Positions 17,783-26,578 of a stretch of DNA of 64,000 nucleotides are shown here, piece by piece. The position numbers and the translations under genes are program-made. Source of the DNA: Ignavibacteriaceae bacterium (GTDB taxonomy: Bacteria > Bacteroidota > Ignavibacteria > Ignavibacteriales > Ignavibacteriaceae); NCBI GenBank assembly GCA_023229425.1, contig JALNZG010000010.1:1-64000 (forward strand). The letters run 5' to 3'. The notes under the pieces were generated by a model. The model saw nothing but the letters and a program-made list of their open reading frames with translations, ran no database searches and was not told the DNA's origin. Every line of letters starts with the position of its first letter. Position 1 is the stretch's first letter.

Positions 17783-17828
17783 TACAATGGAGAATAGATG
17801 AATTACACATCATCCATTTTACATTGTA
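17783..17828. repeat. 19-bp imperfect inverted repeat upstream of tRNA
   Basis: Arms 17783-17801 and 17810-17828 pair at 16 of 19 positions around an eight-base loop, beginning TACAATGGA and ending CATTGTA. The repeat lies just upstream of tRNA-Thr on the minus strand, where a promoter is expected. It could be a dispersed palindrome or an operator-like site. Confidence 0.6.
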
Positions 17829-17953
17829 CATTAAAAATCTATCTTACTCTTTTTTTATGGCGATTTTTTCTAAGTCTTTTTTTTCTTTTATGGGTGGACA
17901 TTTTATGTCCTTTTCTTTTTCTACCGCAAGGCATTGATCAGCTCCTGTTTAAT

Positions 17954-18874
17954 TTAATGTGATGTTAATAATTCTTTTGCTTTTTTTCCAATTTCAGAAT
18001 TGGGATCTAAATCAACGGCTTTTTGAAGCCAAACCTTTGATTTTTCAATATTTCCTTTTGCTAAATTAACAATTCCTAAATTCATATGGGCAATTTGGTG
18101 AATCGGATTTATTTTTATTGCTTTTTCCATTAAGGGCACCGCTTCATCGTATTGTTTCAGATCGAAATAACACACACCCATATCGACCAAAACATCCGCA
18201 TTGTTTGGGAATTTTTCTAAATACTTTTTATAGAGTGTTATTGCTTCAGGTTTAAAACCTGAATCATTTCTCAAATGAGCTAATTGAAGAGCCAAATCAA
18301 AATTATTCGGTTCGGCTTTTAGTTGTGTATCTAACTGATTAATCCTGTCCAAATTTGCTAAGTCAATTCCTGAACTTTGCTGCTGATTTGTTGCGGGAAA
18401 ATTTTCTAGAGCAGAAATCTTCGGCTCATCAAATACTCCTGAAAAATACAAAATTACAAAAACCATTACGAGAACCAGCGAAAAAGCTATTGCAATCTTC
18501 TTAGTATCAAAATCTTGTGCGTTTTTTAATTCATTATTTTCAACTGAAGGAACTTGTTTTGGTTTTTTGTTTTTAGTTTGATGTTTTTTCTTTTTTAGCT
18601 GCTCATCATTTATTTTTTTCTGAGTAACCGATTTGGAGATTTGTTTCTGGGCTTTTTGAAATACTGTTTTTCCATCCCCCATTTTTGCTCCGCAGGACGG
18701 ACAGAAACTCAACCCTGGCTCACTCTCTTCACCGCAATATCTGCAAATAACAAACTCAAGTTCGGATTCAACCGGCTCTTCATTCTTTTGAACTTCTTCT
18801 ATTTCGTTTCCACAGTTTGGACAAAATTTATATTTTTCTTCGACACTAGCATTACAAATTGGACAGCTAAGCAT
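17954..18874 (-). CDS. Double zinc-ribbon, membrane-anchored TPR protein
   Basis: The 306-residue product starts at the ATG at 18874, overlapping the HU stop by eight bases. Two zinc ribbons have Cys4, 7, 18, 21 and Cys44, 47, 58, 61. A lysine-rich linker leads to one membrane helix (about 127-147), and the C-terminal part holds three or so TPR repeats (about 200-300). The topology would place the ribbons in the cytoplasm and the TPR domain outside. Function is unknown; TPR domains usually serve protein assembly. Its coupling to an HU gene is noteworthy. Confidence 0.8.
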   Translation of the reverse strand: MLSCPICNASVEEKYKFCPNCGNEIEEVQKNEEPVESELEFVICRYCGEESEPGLSFCPSCGAKMGDGKTVFQKAQKQISKSVTQKKINDEQLKKKKHQTKNKKPKQVPSVENNELKNAQDFDTKKIAIAFSLVLVMVFVILYFSGVFDEPKISALENFPATNQQQSSGIDLANLDRINQLDTQLKAEPNNFDLALQLAHLRNDSGFKPEAITLYKKYLEKFPNNADVLVDMGVCYFDLKQYDEAVPLMEKAIKINPIHQIAHMNLGIVNLAKGNIEKSKVWLQKAVDLDPNSEIGKKAKELLTSH

Positions 18875-19175
18875 TTGACACAGTTTCCTTTTGAGCCATT
18901 CCTTTACTAACAGAAGTTTTAAAATCTTTTGAAAATTTGAAAACCGGGACATAATGTTCAGGAACGTTTACTTTTTCTCCGGTTTTTGGATTTCTTGCTA
19001 ACCGGGCTGATTTCTTTCTCACTTTAAATGTACCAAATCCTCTAATTTCAATTCCCTTGCCAGCTTTTAACGATTCAATTACGCTGTTAAAAAAACCTTC
19101 AATAACAGCCTCTGTTTCTAATTTTGTTAATCCGGTTCCCGTCGCTACAATATCAACTAAGTCAGCTTTTGTCAT
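18867..19175 (-). CDS. HU/IHF-family DNA-binding protein
   Basis: The 102-residue histone-like protein has the family core GIEIRGFGTFKVRKKSARLA, then ARNPKTGEKVNVPEH with the DNA-intercalating Pro in the beta arm, and FKFSKDFK at the C-terminus. HU-type dimers bend and compact DNA. It carries a short extra C-terminal tail (about ten residues). The gene is first of a two-gene operon with the zinc-ribbon/TPR protein. Confidence 0.93.
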   Translation of the reverse strand: MTKADLVDIVATGTGLTKLETEAVIEGFFNSVIESLKAGKGIEIRGFGTFKVRKKSARLARNPKTGEKVNVPEHYVPVFKFSKDFKTSVSKGMAQKETVSNA

Positions 19176-19378
19176 AACATTTCCCTTTTAGAAAAAAAAT
19201 CTTTCTAAGTATTTATAAATGAACGAGTTAAATTAATGAATTTGGAAAAGAAAAACAAAAATTTTTCTTCTTGCCCATAAATCAATCAAACTGCTTTTAG
19301 TTTGTCTCGAATTGAGAAGACTTCTCATAAAAAATCCTCCTTTCCCATTAAAAGAGGCTAAATTTACCCAATTTCGAT

Positions 19379-19393
19379 TGGCACGTCAATTGG
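19379..19393 (+). promoter_or_regulatory. Sigma-54-type -24/-12 promoter candidate
   Basis: TGGCACG-tcaa-TTGG matches the -24/-12 consensus (TGGCACG-N4-TTGC) except for the last base. It is 33 bases upstream of the ATG at 19426, leaving room for the AGAGGAA ribosome site. No rpoN or enhancer-binding regulator is in the window. Confidence 0.38.
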
Positions 19394-19425
19394 ATAAGAA
19401 GGTAAAGACAAAATTAGAGGAAATC

Positions 19426-19914
19426 ATGGAACTTATACCTATTATCAAATTAGCATTAGTCATCTTTGCAACAGTTGTTTTCTTTATTATTCTTATTTCG
19501 TATATGATTTACAAGGCGAAAGAGAAAATGCAAGTACAACCAGGAAATCAAAAGAACAATAAAGAAAATATTGGCAAAAGACATAGCGTCCCAGTGAAAA
19601 ATGAGCGCGCTTTTATCAAGAGTAATTATTCTGATCATGCGAATAAAGAACAGATGTATTTTGTTCCACAAAGAGAAGTAAAGCGTGTTCCGGTTTTAGT
19701 ACCGTCACAGCCACGATCGAGAGAAAGATTTAAGGTTATGAATGATGAACAATTGAATTATAAGATTTATGAAACAAGAGTAGATAAACCGAGAGCTTTT
19801 TATCATCCGAATGACCAGAGCGCAAAATCATTTACGTTCCGAGCTCCTTCGATAAATATTTTAGACAGCTACTCTCTCCGCAATGAACCTTTACGTAAAC
19901 TTGCATTAAAATAA
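19426..19914 (+). CDS. Single-pass membrane protein, unknown function
   Basis: The 162-residue protein is read from the ATG at 19426, which follows AGAGGAA closely; an in-frame upstream start at 19312 lacks a ribosome site. One membrane helix covers about residues 6-30, then a basic, low-complexity, probably disordered tail of 130 residues rich in Lys, Arg, Asn and Pro. No family is recognised. It has its own possible sigma-54-type promoter and its own terminator at 19937-19968, so it is likely monocistronic. Confidence 0.62.
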   Translation: MELIPIIKLALVIFATVVFFIILISYMIYKAKEKMQVQPGNQKNNKENIGKRHSVPVKNERAFIKSNYSDHANKEQMYFVPQREVKRVPVLVPSQPRSRERFKVMNDEQLNYKIYETRVDKPRAFYHPNDQSAKSFTFRAPSINILDSYSLRNEPLRKLALK

Positions 19915-19936
19915 TTGACTTCAAAGTTCGTAAATT

Positions 19937-19968
19937 AAAGCCACAGTTAAGTGTGGCTTTTTTATTTT
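19937..19968 (+). terminator. Intrinsic terminator
   Basis: The stem AAAGCCACA / TGTGGCTTT with a six-base loop is followed by a T-rich tail. It closes the gene ending at 19914. Confidence 0.88.
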
Positions 19969-19985
19969 AAAAGTCATGGAGGAAA

Positions 19986-20351
19986 ATGAAATCATTCGAG
20001 TTACAGATAAATCCGTTTGTTGTTCATACTTCTGACTGAAAATTAATTAAAGAGCACTTCGGGATGGCAAGTATTTTTTGCGGAGATTTTAGCTTTGCAC
20101 ATATGATCGCTCCCCCGGGATGGAGTGAACCATTACAAACTCCGGAATTTGATGAAGTAACTTTTGTCTTCTCCAGAAAGAAAAAAGTTGAAAACGAAAC
20201 AATAATATTAGAGACGAATCAGTCAATCTGTATTAAAAAAGATTCAAACGTTAAATACTCAAATCCCTTCCAAGAATCTTGCGAGTATGTTTCCGTTTGT
20301 ATTCCCGCTTTTACTATTGATCGAGTAAAACGACAAAAATTAAAAGACTGA
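19986..20351 (+). pseudogene. Cupin-domain protein interrupted by in-frame TGA
   Basis: The ORF from the ATG at 20064 encodes a 95-residue cupin (GDFSFAHMIAPPGWSEP, then EFDEVTFVFS, IKKDSNVKYSNPF and ECEYVSVCIPAF). The reading frame extends upstream to an ATG at 19986, preceded by GGAGG, and encodes MKSFELQINPFVVHTSD, a TGA at 20037-20039, then KLIKEHFG. In related cupins a Trp (TGG) follows the Asp at this place, so a TGG-to-TGA change is the simplest reading. Either the gene is dead, or translation restarts at 20064 and the cupin lacks its first strand. TGA serves as a normal stop elsewhere in the window. Confidence 0.7.
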
Positions 20352-20362
20352 AATAAAAACAG

Positions 20363-21379
20363 TTAAGCTCTCGGTAATCGCTCCAGATAAGAGCTGTTGC
20401 TTAATACAGCAAAGGTTTCTGTTTTTCTTAATTCATCTAAAGATAAACAATTCATATAACTCATTGCGCTTCTAAGTCCGTCGGAGATACTATTTATCAC
20501 ATTTCTTACAGTCCCTTTATAAGCAACCATCGTTTCTTCACCTTCGATAAATTCGTTTTTCATTTTCACACCAAAAGAAGCAGAACCCCGGTACTTTTTC
20601 CAAAGCTGACCACTATATTTAATGACCTCGCCGGGTGTTTCCCGAGTTCCGGCAAGCATTCTACCAAGCATGACAACGTCTGCACCAAGAGATAATGCTT
20701 TTGAAACATCTCCGGCACTTTTTATTCCACCATCTGCAATAATTTTTATTTTCAGATTTTCTTTTTCGCGGGTGAAAAGAACATCCAATATGGATGAAAC
20801 CTGACCAATCCCGATACCGGTCTGAATTGAGGTCGAACAAACGCTTCCGCTGCCAATACCAACACGGACTGCATCGGCTCCCGCATCCTCTAATTGTTTT
20901 AAAGTTGCACCGTTTGCAATATTCCCGACAATCAACTTTACAATAAAATGTTTTTTTACTTCTTTTGTTTTATTTATAACTTCTTTGTTGCTTGCATTTG
21001 CAGTATCAAGACAAAGAATAAATTTTCGGGCAGATAATTTTTCGATAAGGGCTAAATCAGTATTTAAGCCGATTGAAACACTTTTAATTTTTTCAGTTCC
21101 CCCTTCTGAAGCGAGAATATTCTCTAACGAGGAATCGAAACGGTTGAGAATTCCGAGGCACCCGGAATTGGTTAATTCAACCGCCATGTCTAATCCGGTT
21201 ACAGTGTCCATTGGGCTAGATAAAACAGGAAGACTAAGTTTGGTTTCTAAAAAATCACATGATGTTACCGGTTCATTACGTGATTTCACACGGGAAATTT
21301 CTGTTGGAACAAGACTTATATCATCATAGGTTAATGACTGATAAAATTCGTTCAAATCTTTTTTAGCATATATTTTCAT
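20363..21379 (-). CDS. IMP dehydrogenase/GMP reductase-family enzyme
   Basis: The 338-residue TIM-barrel protein has the catalytic Cys in GIGSGSVCSTS (Cys181), the phosphate-binding ADGGIKSAGD loop and a flap segment with EGEET before MVAYKG. It lacks the CBS domains of standard IMP dehydrogenases, and its length matches GMP reductase. However, the motif after the Cys is STSIQTG rather than the usual TTR.xTG. I therefore leave open whether it makes XMP or reduces GMP. It precedes no purine operon; PurA is encoded 17 kb away. Confidence 0.8.
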   Translation of the reverse strand: MKIYAKKDLNEFYQSLTYDDISLVPTEISRVKSRNEPVTSCDFLETKLSLPVLSSPMDTVTGLDMAVELTNSGCLGILNRFDSSLENILASEGGTEKIKSVSIGLNTDLALIEKLSARKFILCLDTANASNKEVINKTKEVKKHFIVKLIVGNIANGATLKQLEDAGADAVRVGIGSGSVCSTSIQTGIGIGQVSSILDVLFTREKENLKIKIIADGGIKSAGDVSKALSLGADVVMLGRMLAGTRETPGEVIKYSGQLWKKYRGSASFGVKMKNEFIEGEETMVAYKGTVRNVINSISDGLRSAMSYMNCLSLDELRKTETFAVLSNSSYLERLPRA

Positions 21380-21390
21380 TTCTTCCTCGT

Positions 21391-23199
21391 TTAGTTAATG
21401 AGTTTTTCTATTTCATCAAGAATAAAAGACATTTTATTAATTGTAGCCGTTACCGGTTCTGATAAAGTCATATCAACTCCGGCATCCTTCAAAATATCAA
21501 GCGAATAATTTGAATTTCCGCAATTTAGAAATTGCAAATATTTTTTAACGGCTTGTTCCCCTTCCCATTTAACTTTTTGCACAAGTAATTCGGATGCAGC
21601 AAAACCCGTAGCATATTGATAGACATAAAAGTTATAATAGAAATGAGGAATGCGCGCCCAGGTATATTCTTCTTCTAAATCAACCGACATCTCGCTTCCC
21701 CAATATTTTTGATAGAGCTTCTTATACAAGTTACGGAAATCAACCGCAGTTAAGGAATTTCCTTCTTCAACTAATTTATAAATTTCAGATTCATATTCGG
21801 CAAACATTGTCTGGCGGTAGAATGTTGTAGTTACGTTATTCAAATACTTTTCATACAAAAATAATTTTTCTTCTTTGCTATCACTTCTTTCTAAAAGATA
21901 CTCAAGTAAAAGCGACTCATTAAAAGTTGATGCAACTTCAGCAAGAAAAATAGAATAATTTGCATAGATGTATGGCTGCTTGGTCCCTGTATAGTAGGAG
22001 TGCATGTTGTGCCCCATTTCGTGAGCAAGTGTAAAAACATCATTCAATAAACTATTCCAGTTTAAAAGAACATACGGATGCACGCCAAATGTTGTGCCGG
22101 ATGAATACGCTCCGCTGCGCTTGGAACGGGTTTCGTAAACATCAATCCATCTTTGCGAGAATGCTTTTTCCAAAACATCCAAATAATTTTTACCAAGCGG
22201 TTGAAGCGCCTTTTTAACTATTTGCAAAGATTCATGATACGAATATTTCTTTTCTTCATAAGGGAAAATATTTACGTAAGTATCAAATGGATGAAGTTTA
22301 TCAACGTTAAGGATTTTTTTCTTTAGCGCCGTCCATCGGTGCATTGGTGCTAAATTTTGGTTTACAGTACTGACTAAGTTATCATAAACTTTTATGGAAA
22401 TATTATTTTTAAATAGAGAAGCTTCTCGTGCAGAATTAAATTTTTTCACTTGAGCAGTAAAAACATTCCCTTTGATATTCCCCATAACAAGTGATGAAAA
22501 AGTATTCGCGTATTGAATGAACGGCTTATAGTAGGCGCGATATGCTTGCTCGCGGAAAGTCCTGTTACTTGAATATAATGCTGAATAAAATCTTCCGTGA
22601 GAAATTTCAATCTCATTTCCGCTGCCGTCATCAATTTTGGGGAACTGAAGATCTGCATCCGTGAAAAGGGAGAATGTATTATATGGAATGTTTTTTAATT
22701 CCGCTGTTAGCGCTATAATTTTTTCTTCATTAGACGATAAAGTATGTGGTTTTTCGCGGAAAAGATCATCAAAAAAATGGCTGTACTTTTTTAACTCAAC
22801 AATTTCCTTGCACCAATTTTCAATTTTTTCTTTTTCGAGTTTTAAAATCTCCGGTTTGAAAAACGATATGTTCGATGAAAAATTTGTAATTAATGTTTTA
22901 ATCTTGCTATCCATCGATTGGTATTTAGCTATATTCATATCGGAGTCTTTAGAAAGCATAGCATAAAGATGAAGCCGTTCTAAAATAATTCCAGTTTCTT
23001 CTTCCGCTTTCAGATATCTGAAAATCCTTTCGGCAGATTCGGTTAACGTTCCTTCAAATTTTTTAAGTTCGGGGATTTTCTCTTCAACTAAACGAAAAGC
23101 CTCTTCCCATTTTTCATCCGACCCATAAATATCTAACAAATTCCATTTATACTTGGCTTCAATTTCGTCTCTTAAGGGTAAAAAAGTTGGTTCCGACAT
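21391..23199 (-). CDS. pepF: Oligoendopeptidase F, M3 metallopeptidase
   Basis: The 602-residue enzyme (start MSEPTFL at 23199) belongs to the M3B family. The zinc motif HEMGH is at residues 393-397, with the third ligand Glu some 25 residues on (in the EVAST segment). The helical N-terminal half forms the lid over a deep channel that admits only short peptides. It is cytoplasmic and degrades oligopeptides. It is divergent from secD across a 188-base spacer that must hold both promoters. An upstream ATG at 23238 would add an unlikely leader. Confidence 0.9.
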   Translation of the reverse strand: MSEPTFLPLRDEIEAKYKWNLLDIYGSDEKWEEAFRLVEEKIPELKKFEGTLTESAERIFRYLKAEEETGIILERLHLYAMLSKDSDMNIAKYQSMDSKIKTLITNFSSNISFFKPEILKLEKEKIENWCKEIVELKKYSHFFDDLFREKPHTLSSNEEKIIALTAELKNIPYNTFSLFTDADLQFPKIDDGSGNEIEISHGRFYSALYSSNRTFREQAYRAYYKPFIQYANTFSSLVMGNIKGNVFTAQVKKFNSAREASLFKNNISIKVYDNLVSTVNQNLAPMHRWTALKKKILNVDKLHPFDTYVNIFPYEEKKYSYHESLQIVKKALQPLGKNYLDVLEKAFSQRWIDVYETRSKRSGAYSSGTTFGVHPYVLLNWNSLLNDVFTLAHEMGHNMHSYYTGTKQPYIYANYSIFLAEVASTFNESLLLEYLLERSDSKEEKLFLYEKYLNNVTTTFYRQTMFAEYESEIYKLVEEGNSLTAVDFRNLYKKLYQKYWGSEMSVDLEEEYTWARIPHFYYNFYVYQYATGFAASELLVQKVKWEGEQAVKKYLQFLNCGNSNYSLDILKDAGVDMTLSEPVTATINKMSFILDEIEKLIN

Positions 23200-23387
23200 A
23201 AAAAAATCACTTTTAAATAATAAATAAAAACGGTACAAATATACAAACTTGAGGCAATTCCTTTAATAATCCTCTAAAACAATCAATTAAATCTTTAGTT
23301 TCAAATTTTTTTGCTTTTTTTGCCCTTAAAGAGTAACTTTGAACTCTTAATTAATTCACTAATCCAACTAATTAGTTAGTACCCGAT

Positions 23388-25325
23388 ATGAAAGCACTGA
23401 GATTTAGGTTTATCATTATTGTTGCAGCAATTGCAATAAGCGTTTATTTGCTTTATCCTACCTACCAGGATTATCAAAACACGAAACAGATTTCGCAAGC
23501 AGTAAAAAATAAACGTGAACTATTAAAGAAAGTTAATCCCGGTTTATCTGTGGATCAACTTGACAAATTACTCCAGAACACCTCCGATAGTATAAAAGCT
23601 GCCGATCCTTCCATTCGCGAAGCAAGAATGAAAAGAATTAAATTGGGCTTGGATTTGCAAGGCGGAATGCGTGTTGTCCTTGAAGTAAATACCGTAAAAT
23701 TATTAGAAAAATTAGCGAACAACCCTGATGACGCATTCAAGAATATACTTGCTTCAGCCGGCAAAGAAGCTTCTTTGTCAAATGAATCGGTTGTCGATCT
23801 CATCGGTCGAAAGTTCCAGGAAAAGGGAATTCGTCTTAGCCGGTACTTCGGAACAATCCGCCAAGATGATTCGGAAATATTAAAAGATTTGAAAAAGCAA
23901 TCTGAAGAAGCTGTTACCCGGGCAAAAGAAATTATTAGAAACAGAGTTGACCAATACGGCGTTTCGGAACCAAGCATTCAACTGCAAGGTGAACGGAGAA
24001 TTATTGTTGAATTACCCGGTGTTGCTAAAGAAGAAGAAGCCAGGCAATTGTTACAGGGAACAGCTTTACTTGAATTCAAGCTTCTAAAAGAACCTGAGTT
24101 TACTGTTAACGTTATGGAACAAGTTGACAGGGTATTAGCAGGTAAAAGTTTGGAAGACACCTCTGAGGTTGATTCTACAAAAAATGTCCCTGGTGCAAAA
24201 AAAGATTCATCTCTTGCAAAAAATGACACGACAAAGAACCAAAAGTTATCTCCGGAACAATTCGCCAAAGAACATCCTTTCTTTTCTGTAGCGTTAATAA
24301 ATCCTCAAAGTCAATCTGCTGACGCTTATGTTAAAGCTGATCAGAAAGAAAGACTCTTACGGATGCTTGCTAAACCGGAAGTGCAAAACATCCTAAACTC
24401 AAGTAATGCAGAGTTTGTGTTAGGCGCCAAACCGGTTACTTACCAAGAAGGACAGGGAGTTTTTGTTCTTTATCTCGTAAATAAAACTGCTGAACTTACA
24501 GGCAGCGTAGTAACAAATGCTAATTCAAACATAGACCCTTCAACCTCAGCGCCGGTTGTTAATATGGAAATGAATTCCGAGGGAGCTACTGAATGGGCAA
24601 GAATTACCGGAGCCAACATCAACAAAAGATGTGCGATAGTCCTTGATAATGTGGTCTATACAGCCCCTGTTATTCGCGGTAAAATTCCAGGAGGAAGATC
24701 GCAGATTGAAGGAAGCACTGATTTAGCAGAAGCAAAATTATTGGAAATCGTTTTGAAAGCGGGTGCGCTTCCTGCGCCTGTAGATATCATGGAAGAAAGA
24801 ACCGTCGGACCATCACTTGGTCAGGATTCGATTTCTCAAGGTTTTAATTCAACATTGTTTGGGTATTTACTTGTGGGAATTTTTATGATAGTATATTATA
24901 AAAGAGCGGGAACTGCTTCTGCCCTAGCTTTATCACTTGTAATCATGTTCATACTTTCAATACTTGCTTATTTCAAAGCAACTCTAACTTTGCCGGGTAT
25001 CGCAGGCATCGTGTTGACCATAGGAATGGCGGTCGATTCTAATGTGTTGATCATTGAAAGAATAAGAGAAGAACTTGCAACGGGGAAAACGATGAAGGCT
25101 TCGATTGATAGCGGATTTTCAAAAGCGCTTGCTGCAATTGTGGATTCAAACATCACAACTATGATTACCGCTGTTATTCTTTATCAATTCGGAACCGGAC
25201 CGGTTCAAGGATTTGCTCTTACGTTAATGATTGGTATTCTTACAAGTTTGTTTGGTGCTTTGGTTATCACTCGAGTTCTCCTCGACTTCTTATTAAATAA
25301 AGGTTATAAAATAACTCTCGGTTAA
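23388..25325 (+). CDS. secD: Protein translocase subunit SecD
   Basis: The 645-residue membrane protein has one N-terminal helix (about 7-25), the conserved LDLQGGMRVVLEV motif, a large periplasmic P1 region and the C-terminal block of five helices with the SDF motif GIVLTIGMAVDSNVLI. With SecF it uses the proton gradient to pull exported proteins through SecYEG. The P1 region carries a Lys/Ser-rich insert around residues 265-285. It precedes secF by 40 bases. Confidence 0.95.
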   Translation: MKALRFRFIIIVAAIAISVYLLYPTYQDYQNTKQISQAVKNKRELLKKVNPGLSVDQLDKLLQNTSDSIKAADPSIREARMKRIKLGLDLQGGMRVVLEVNTVKLLEKLANNPDDAFKNILASAGKEASLSNESVVDLIGRKFQEKGIRLSRYFGTIRQDDSEILKDLKKQSEEAVTRAKEIIRNRVDQYGVSEPSIQLQGERRIIVELPGVAKEEEARQLLQGTALLEFKLLKEPEFTVNVMEQVDRVLAGKSLEDTSEVDSTKNVPGAKKDSSLAKNDTTKNQKLSPEQFAKEHPFFSVALINPQSQSADAYVKADQKERLLRMLAKPEVQNILNSSNAEFVLGAKPVTYQEGQGVFVLYLVNKTAELTGSVVTNANSNIDPSTSAPVVNMEMNSEGATEWARITGANINKRCAIVLDNVVYTAPVIRGKIPGGRSQIEGSTDLAEAKLLEIVLKAGALPAPVDIMEERTVGPSLGQDSISQGFNSTLFGYLLVGIFMIVYYKRAGTASALALSLVIMFILSILAYFKATLTLPGIAGIVLTIGMAVDSNVLIIERIREELATGKTMKASIDSGFSKALAAIVDSNITTMITAVILYQFGTGPVQGFALTLMIGILTSLFGALVITRVLLDFLLNKGYKITLG

Positions 25326-25327
25326 TT

Positions 25328-25350
25328 ATCAGTCCCGCATGGCGGGATTA
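25328..25350 (+). other. Short GC hairpin between secD and secF
   Basis: TCCCGC-atg-GCGGGA forms a tight hairpin in the spacer. No T-run follows, so it is more likely an RNA processing or stability element, or a dispersed palindrome, than a terminator. Confidence 0.45.
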
Positions 25351-25365
25351 GGAGAAAAAAAATAA

Positions 25366-26508
25366 ATGCAGCTATTTCATAATTTAAAAATTGATTTTAT
25401 GGGGAATAGAAAGTATTTTTATCTACTTTCTGTTTCACTCTTTTTATTAGGCATGTTCAACATCGCTTTCCGCGGTCTTCAATTCGGTATTGATTTCAAA
25501 GGCGGAACGGAGATCGTTGTTAAATTTGAAAAACCAATTAAAATCGCAGACCTCCGCACAGATCTCCAGTCAACCGGATTGGGAGAAATTGAGATAAAAA
25601 CTTTTGGCGATAATGCCGGCGCCCTTATAAGAACAGAATTACAGGCGCTTCCTCAAAATCTTTTCCCAAAGATTCAAAAACAAATTGAAGACGATATCAA
25701 TTCTTCCTACCCTGCTATTGCTGGTAAATATCGCTCTGAAAAAAGCCCTAACTCTTTAACTTATACATTTAATGATCCCGATACTGCTTCTGCAATTGCA
25801 AATAAACTTTTCCTGGATGGATTTCAATCCGGTAAAGTATCGGAAGAGGTTACCAACCGCCAGGTTAATGTTCAAGTTGGTATTTCCGATTGGATAAAAG
25901 AAAGTTTGAAGAATAAAGTTAAAGGAAATTCATTCCAGGTTTTACGTGAAGAAAGAGTCGGACCGAAAGTAGGTAATGAATTAAAGAGAGATACAATGAT
26001 TGCTATTGTCCTTTCGTTAATTGGAATCTTAATTTATTTAGCGTTCCGCTACAAATTTGTTTTTGCTTTTGGAGCGGTGTTAGCGTTATTCCATGATGTT
26101 CTTATAACTTTAGGATTATATGCGGTTCTTTATAATGTTATCCCCGGATTGAATTTAGAAGTGAATTTAACCGTTGTAGCGGCGTTCCTAACGCTTATCG
26201 GATATTCAATCAACGATACGGTTATTGTTTTCGATAGAGTTCGTGAGACGATAAAAGTTCACAAGACAGAATCCCTCGAAACCTTGATGAATTTAGCCAT
26301 AAATAAAACAATGAGCCGTACTATTATAACCGGCGGAACAACCTTGATGAGTGTTTTTGTTCTGTTGCTCCTTGGAGGCGATGTGCTTCGAGCATTTGCA
26401 TTTACAATGTTTTTCGGAATTATCATCGGAACATATTCTTCCGTCTTCGTTGCAAGCGCAATAGTTGTGGATTATGCCAAAAAGTATAACAAAAAAGTTG
26501 AATTTTAA
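25366..26508 (+). CDS. secF: Protein translocase subunit SecF
   Basis: The 380-residue protein has the SecF hallmarks FKGGTEIVV near the N-terminus, GIDF just before it, and the C-terminal helices with VAAFLTLIGYSINDTVIVFDR. It forms the SecDF complex with the upstream gene product. A strong terminator follows 20 bases after the stop. Confidence 0.95.
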   Translation: MQLFHNLKIDFMGNRKYFYLLSVSLFLLGMFNIAFRGLQFGIDFKGGTEIVVKFEKPIKIADLRTDLQSTGLGEIEIKTFGDNAGALIRTELQALPQNLFPKIQKQIEDDINSSYPAIAGKYRSEKSPNSLTYTFNDPDTASAIANKLFLDGFQSGKVSEEVTNRQVNVQVGISDWIKESLKNKVKGNSFQVLREERVGPKVGNELKRDTMIAIVLSLIGILIYLAFRYKFVFAFGAVLALFHDVLITLGLYAVLYNVIPGLNLEVNLTVVAAFLTLIGYSINDTVIVFDRVRETIKVHKTESLETLMNLAINKTMSRTIITGGTTLMSVFVLLLLGGDVLRAFAFTMFFGIIIGTYSSVFVASAIVVDYAKKYNKKVEF

Positions 26509-26529
26509 TTCTTGCTATTTAAAAAAGAA

Positions 26530-26560
26530 AAAAGCCGGATCAGTTCCGGCTTTTTTATTT
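26530..26560. terminator. Intrinsic terminator after secF
   Basis: AAAGCCGG-atcagtt-CCGGCTTT followed by a T-rich tail. The A-rich left side means it can also serve the converging RsbU-type gene. Confidence 0.9.
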
Positions 26561-26578
26561 TAAACAACAAAGATAATT

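Noticed and set aside
20037..20039. Selenocysteine or TGA-as-Trp decoding in the cupin gene.
   Set aside because: Genes in the window such as 165-692 and the ECF sigma factor gene end normally at TGA, and no SECIS-like hairpin follows closely; nonsense mutation or error is simpler.
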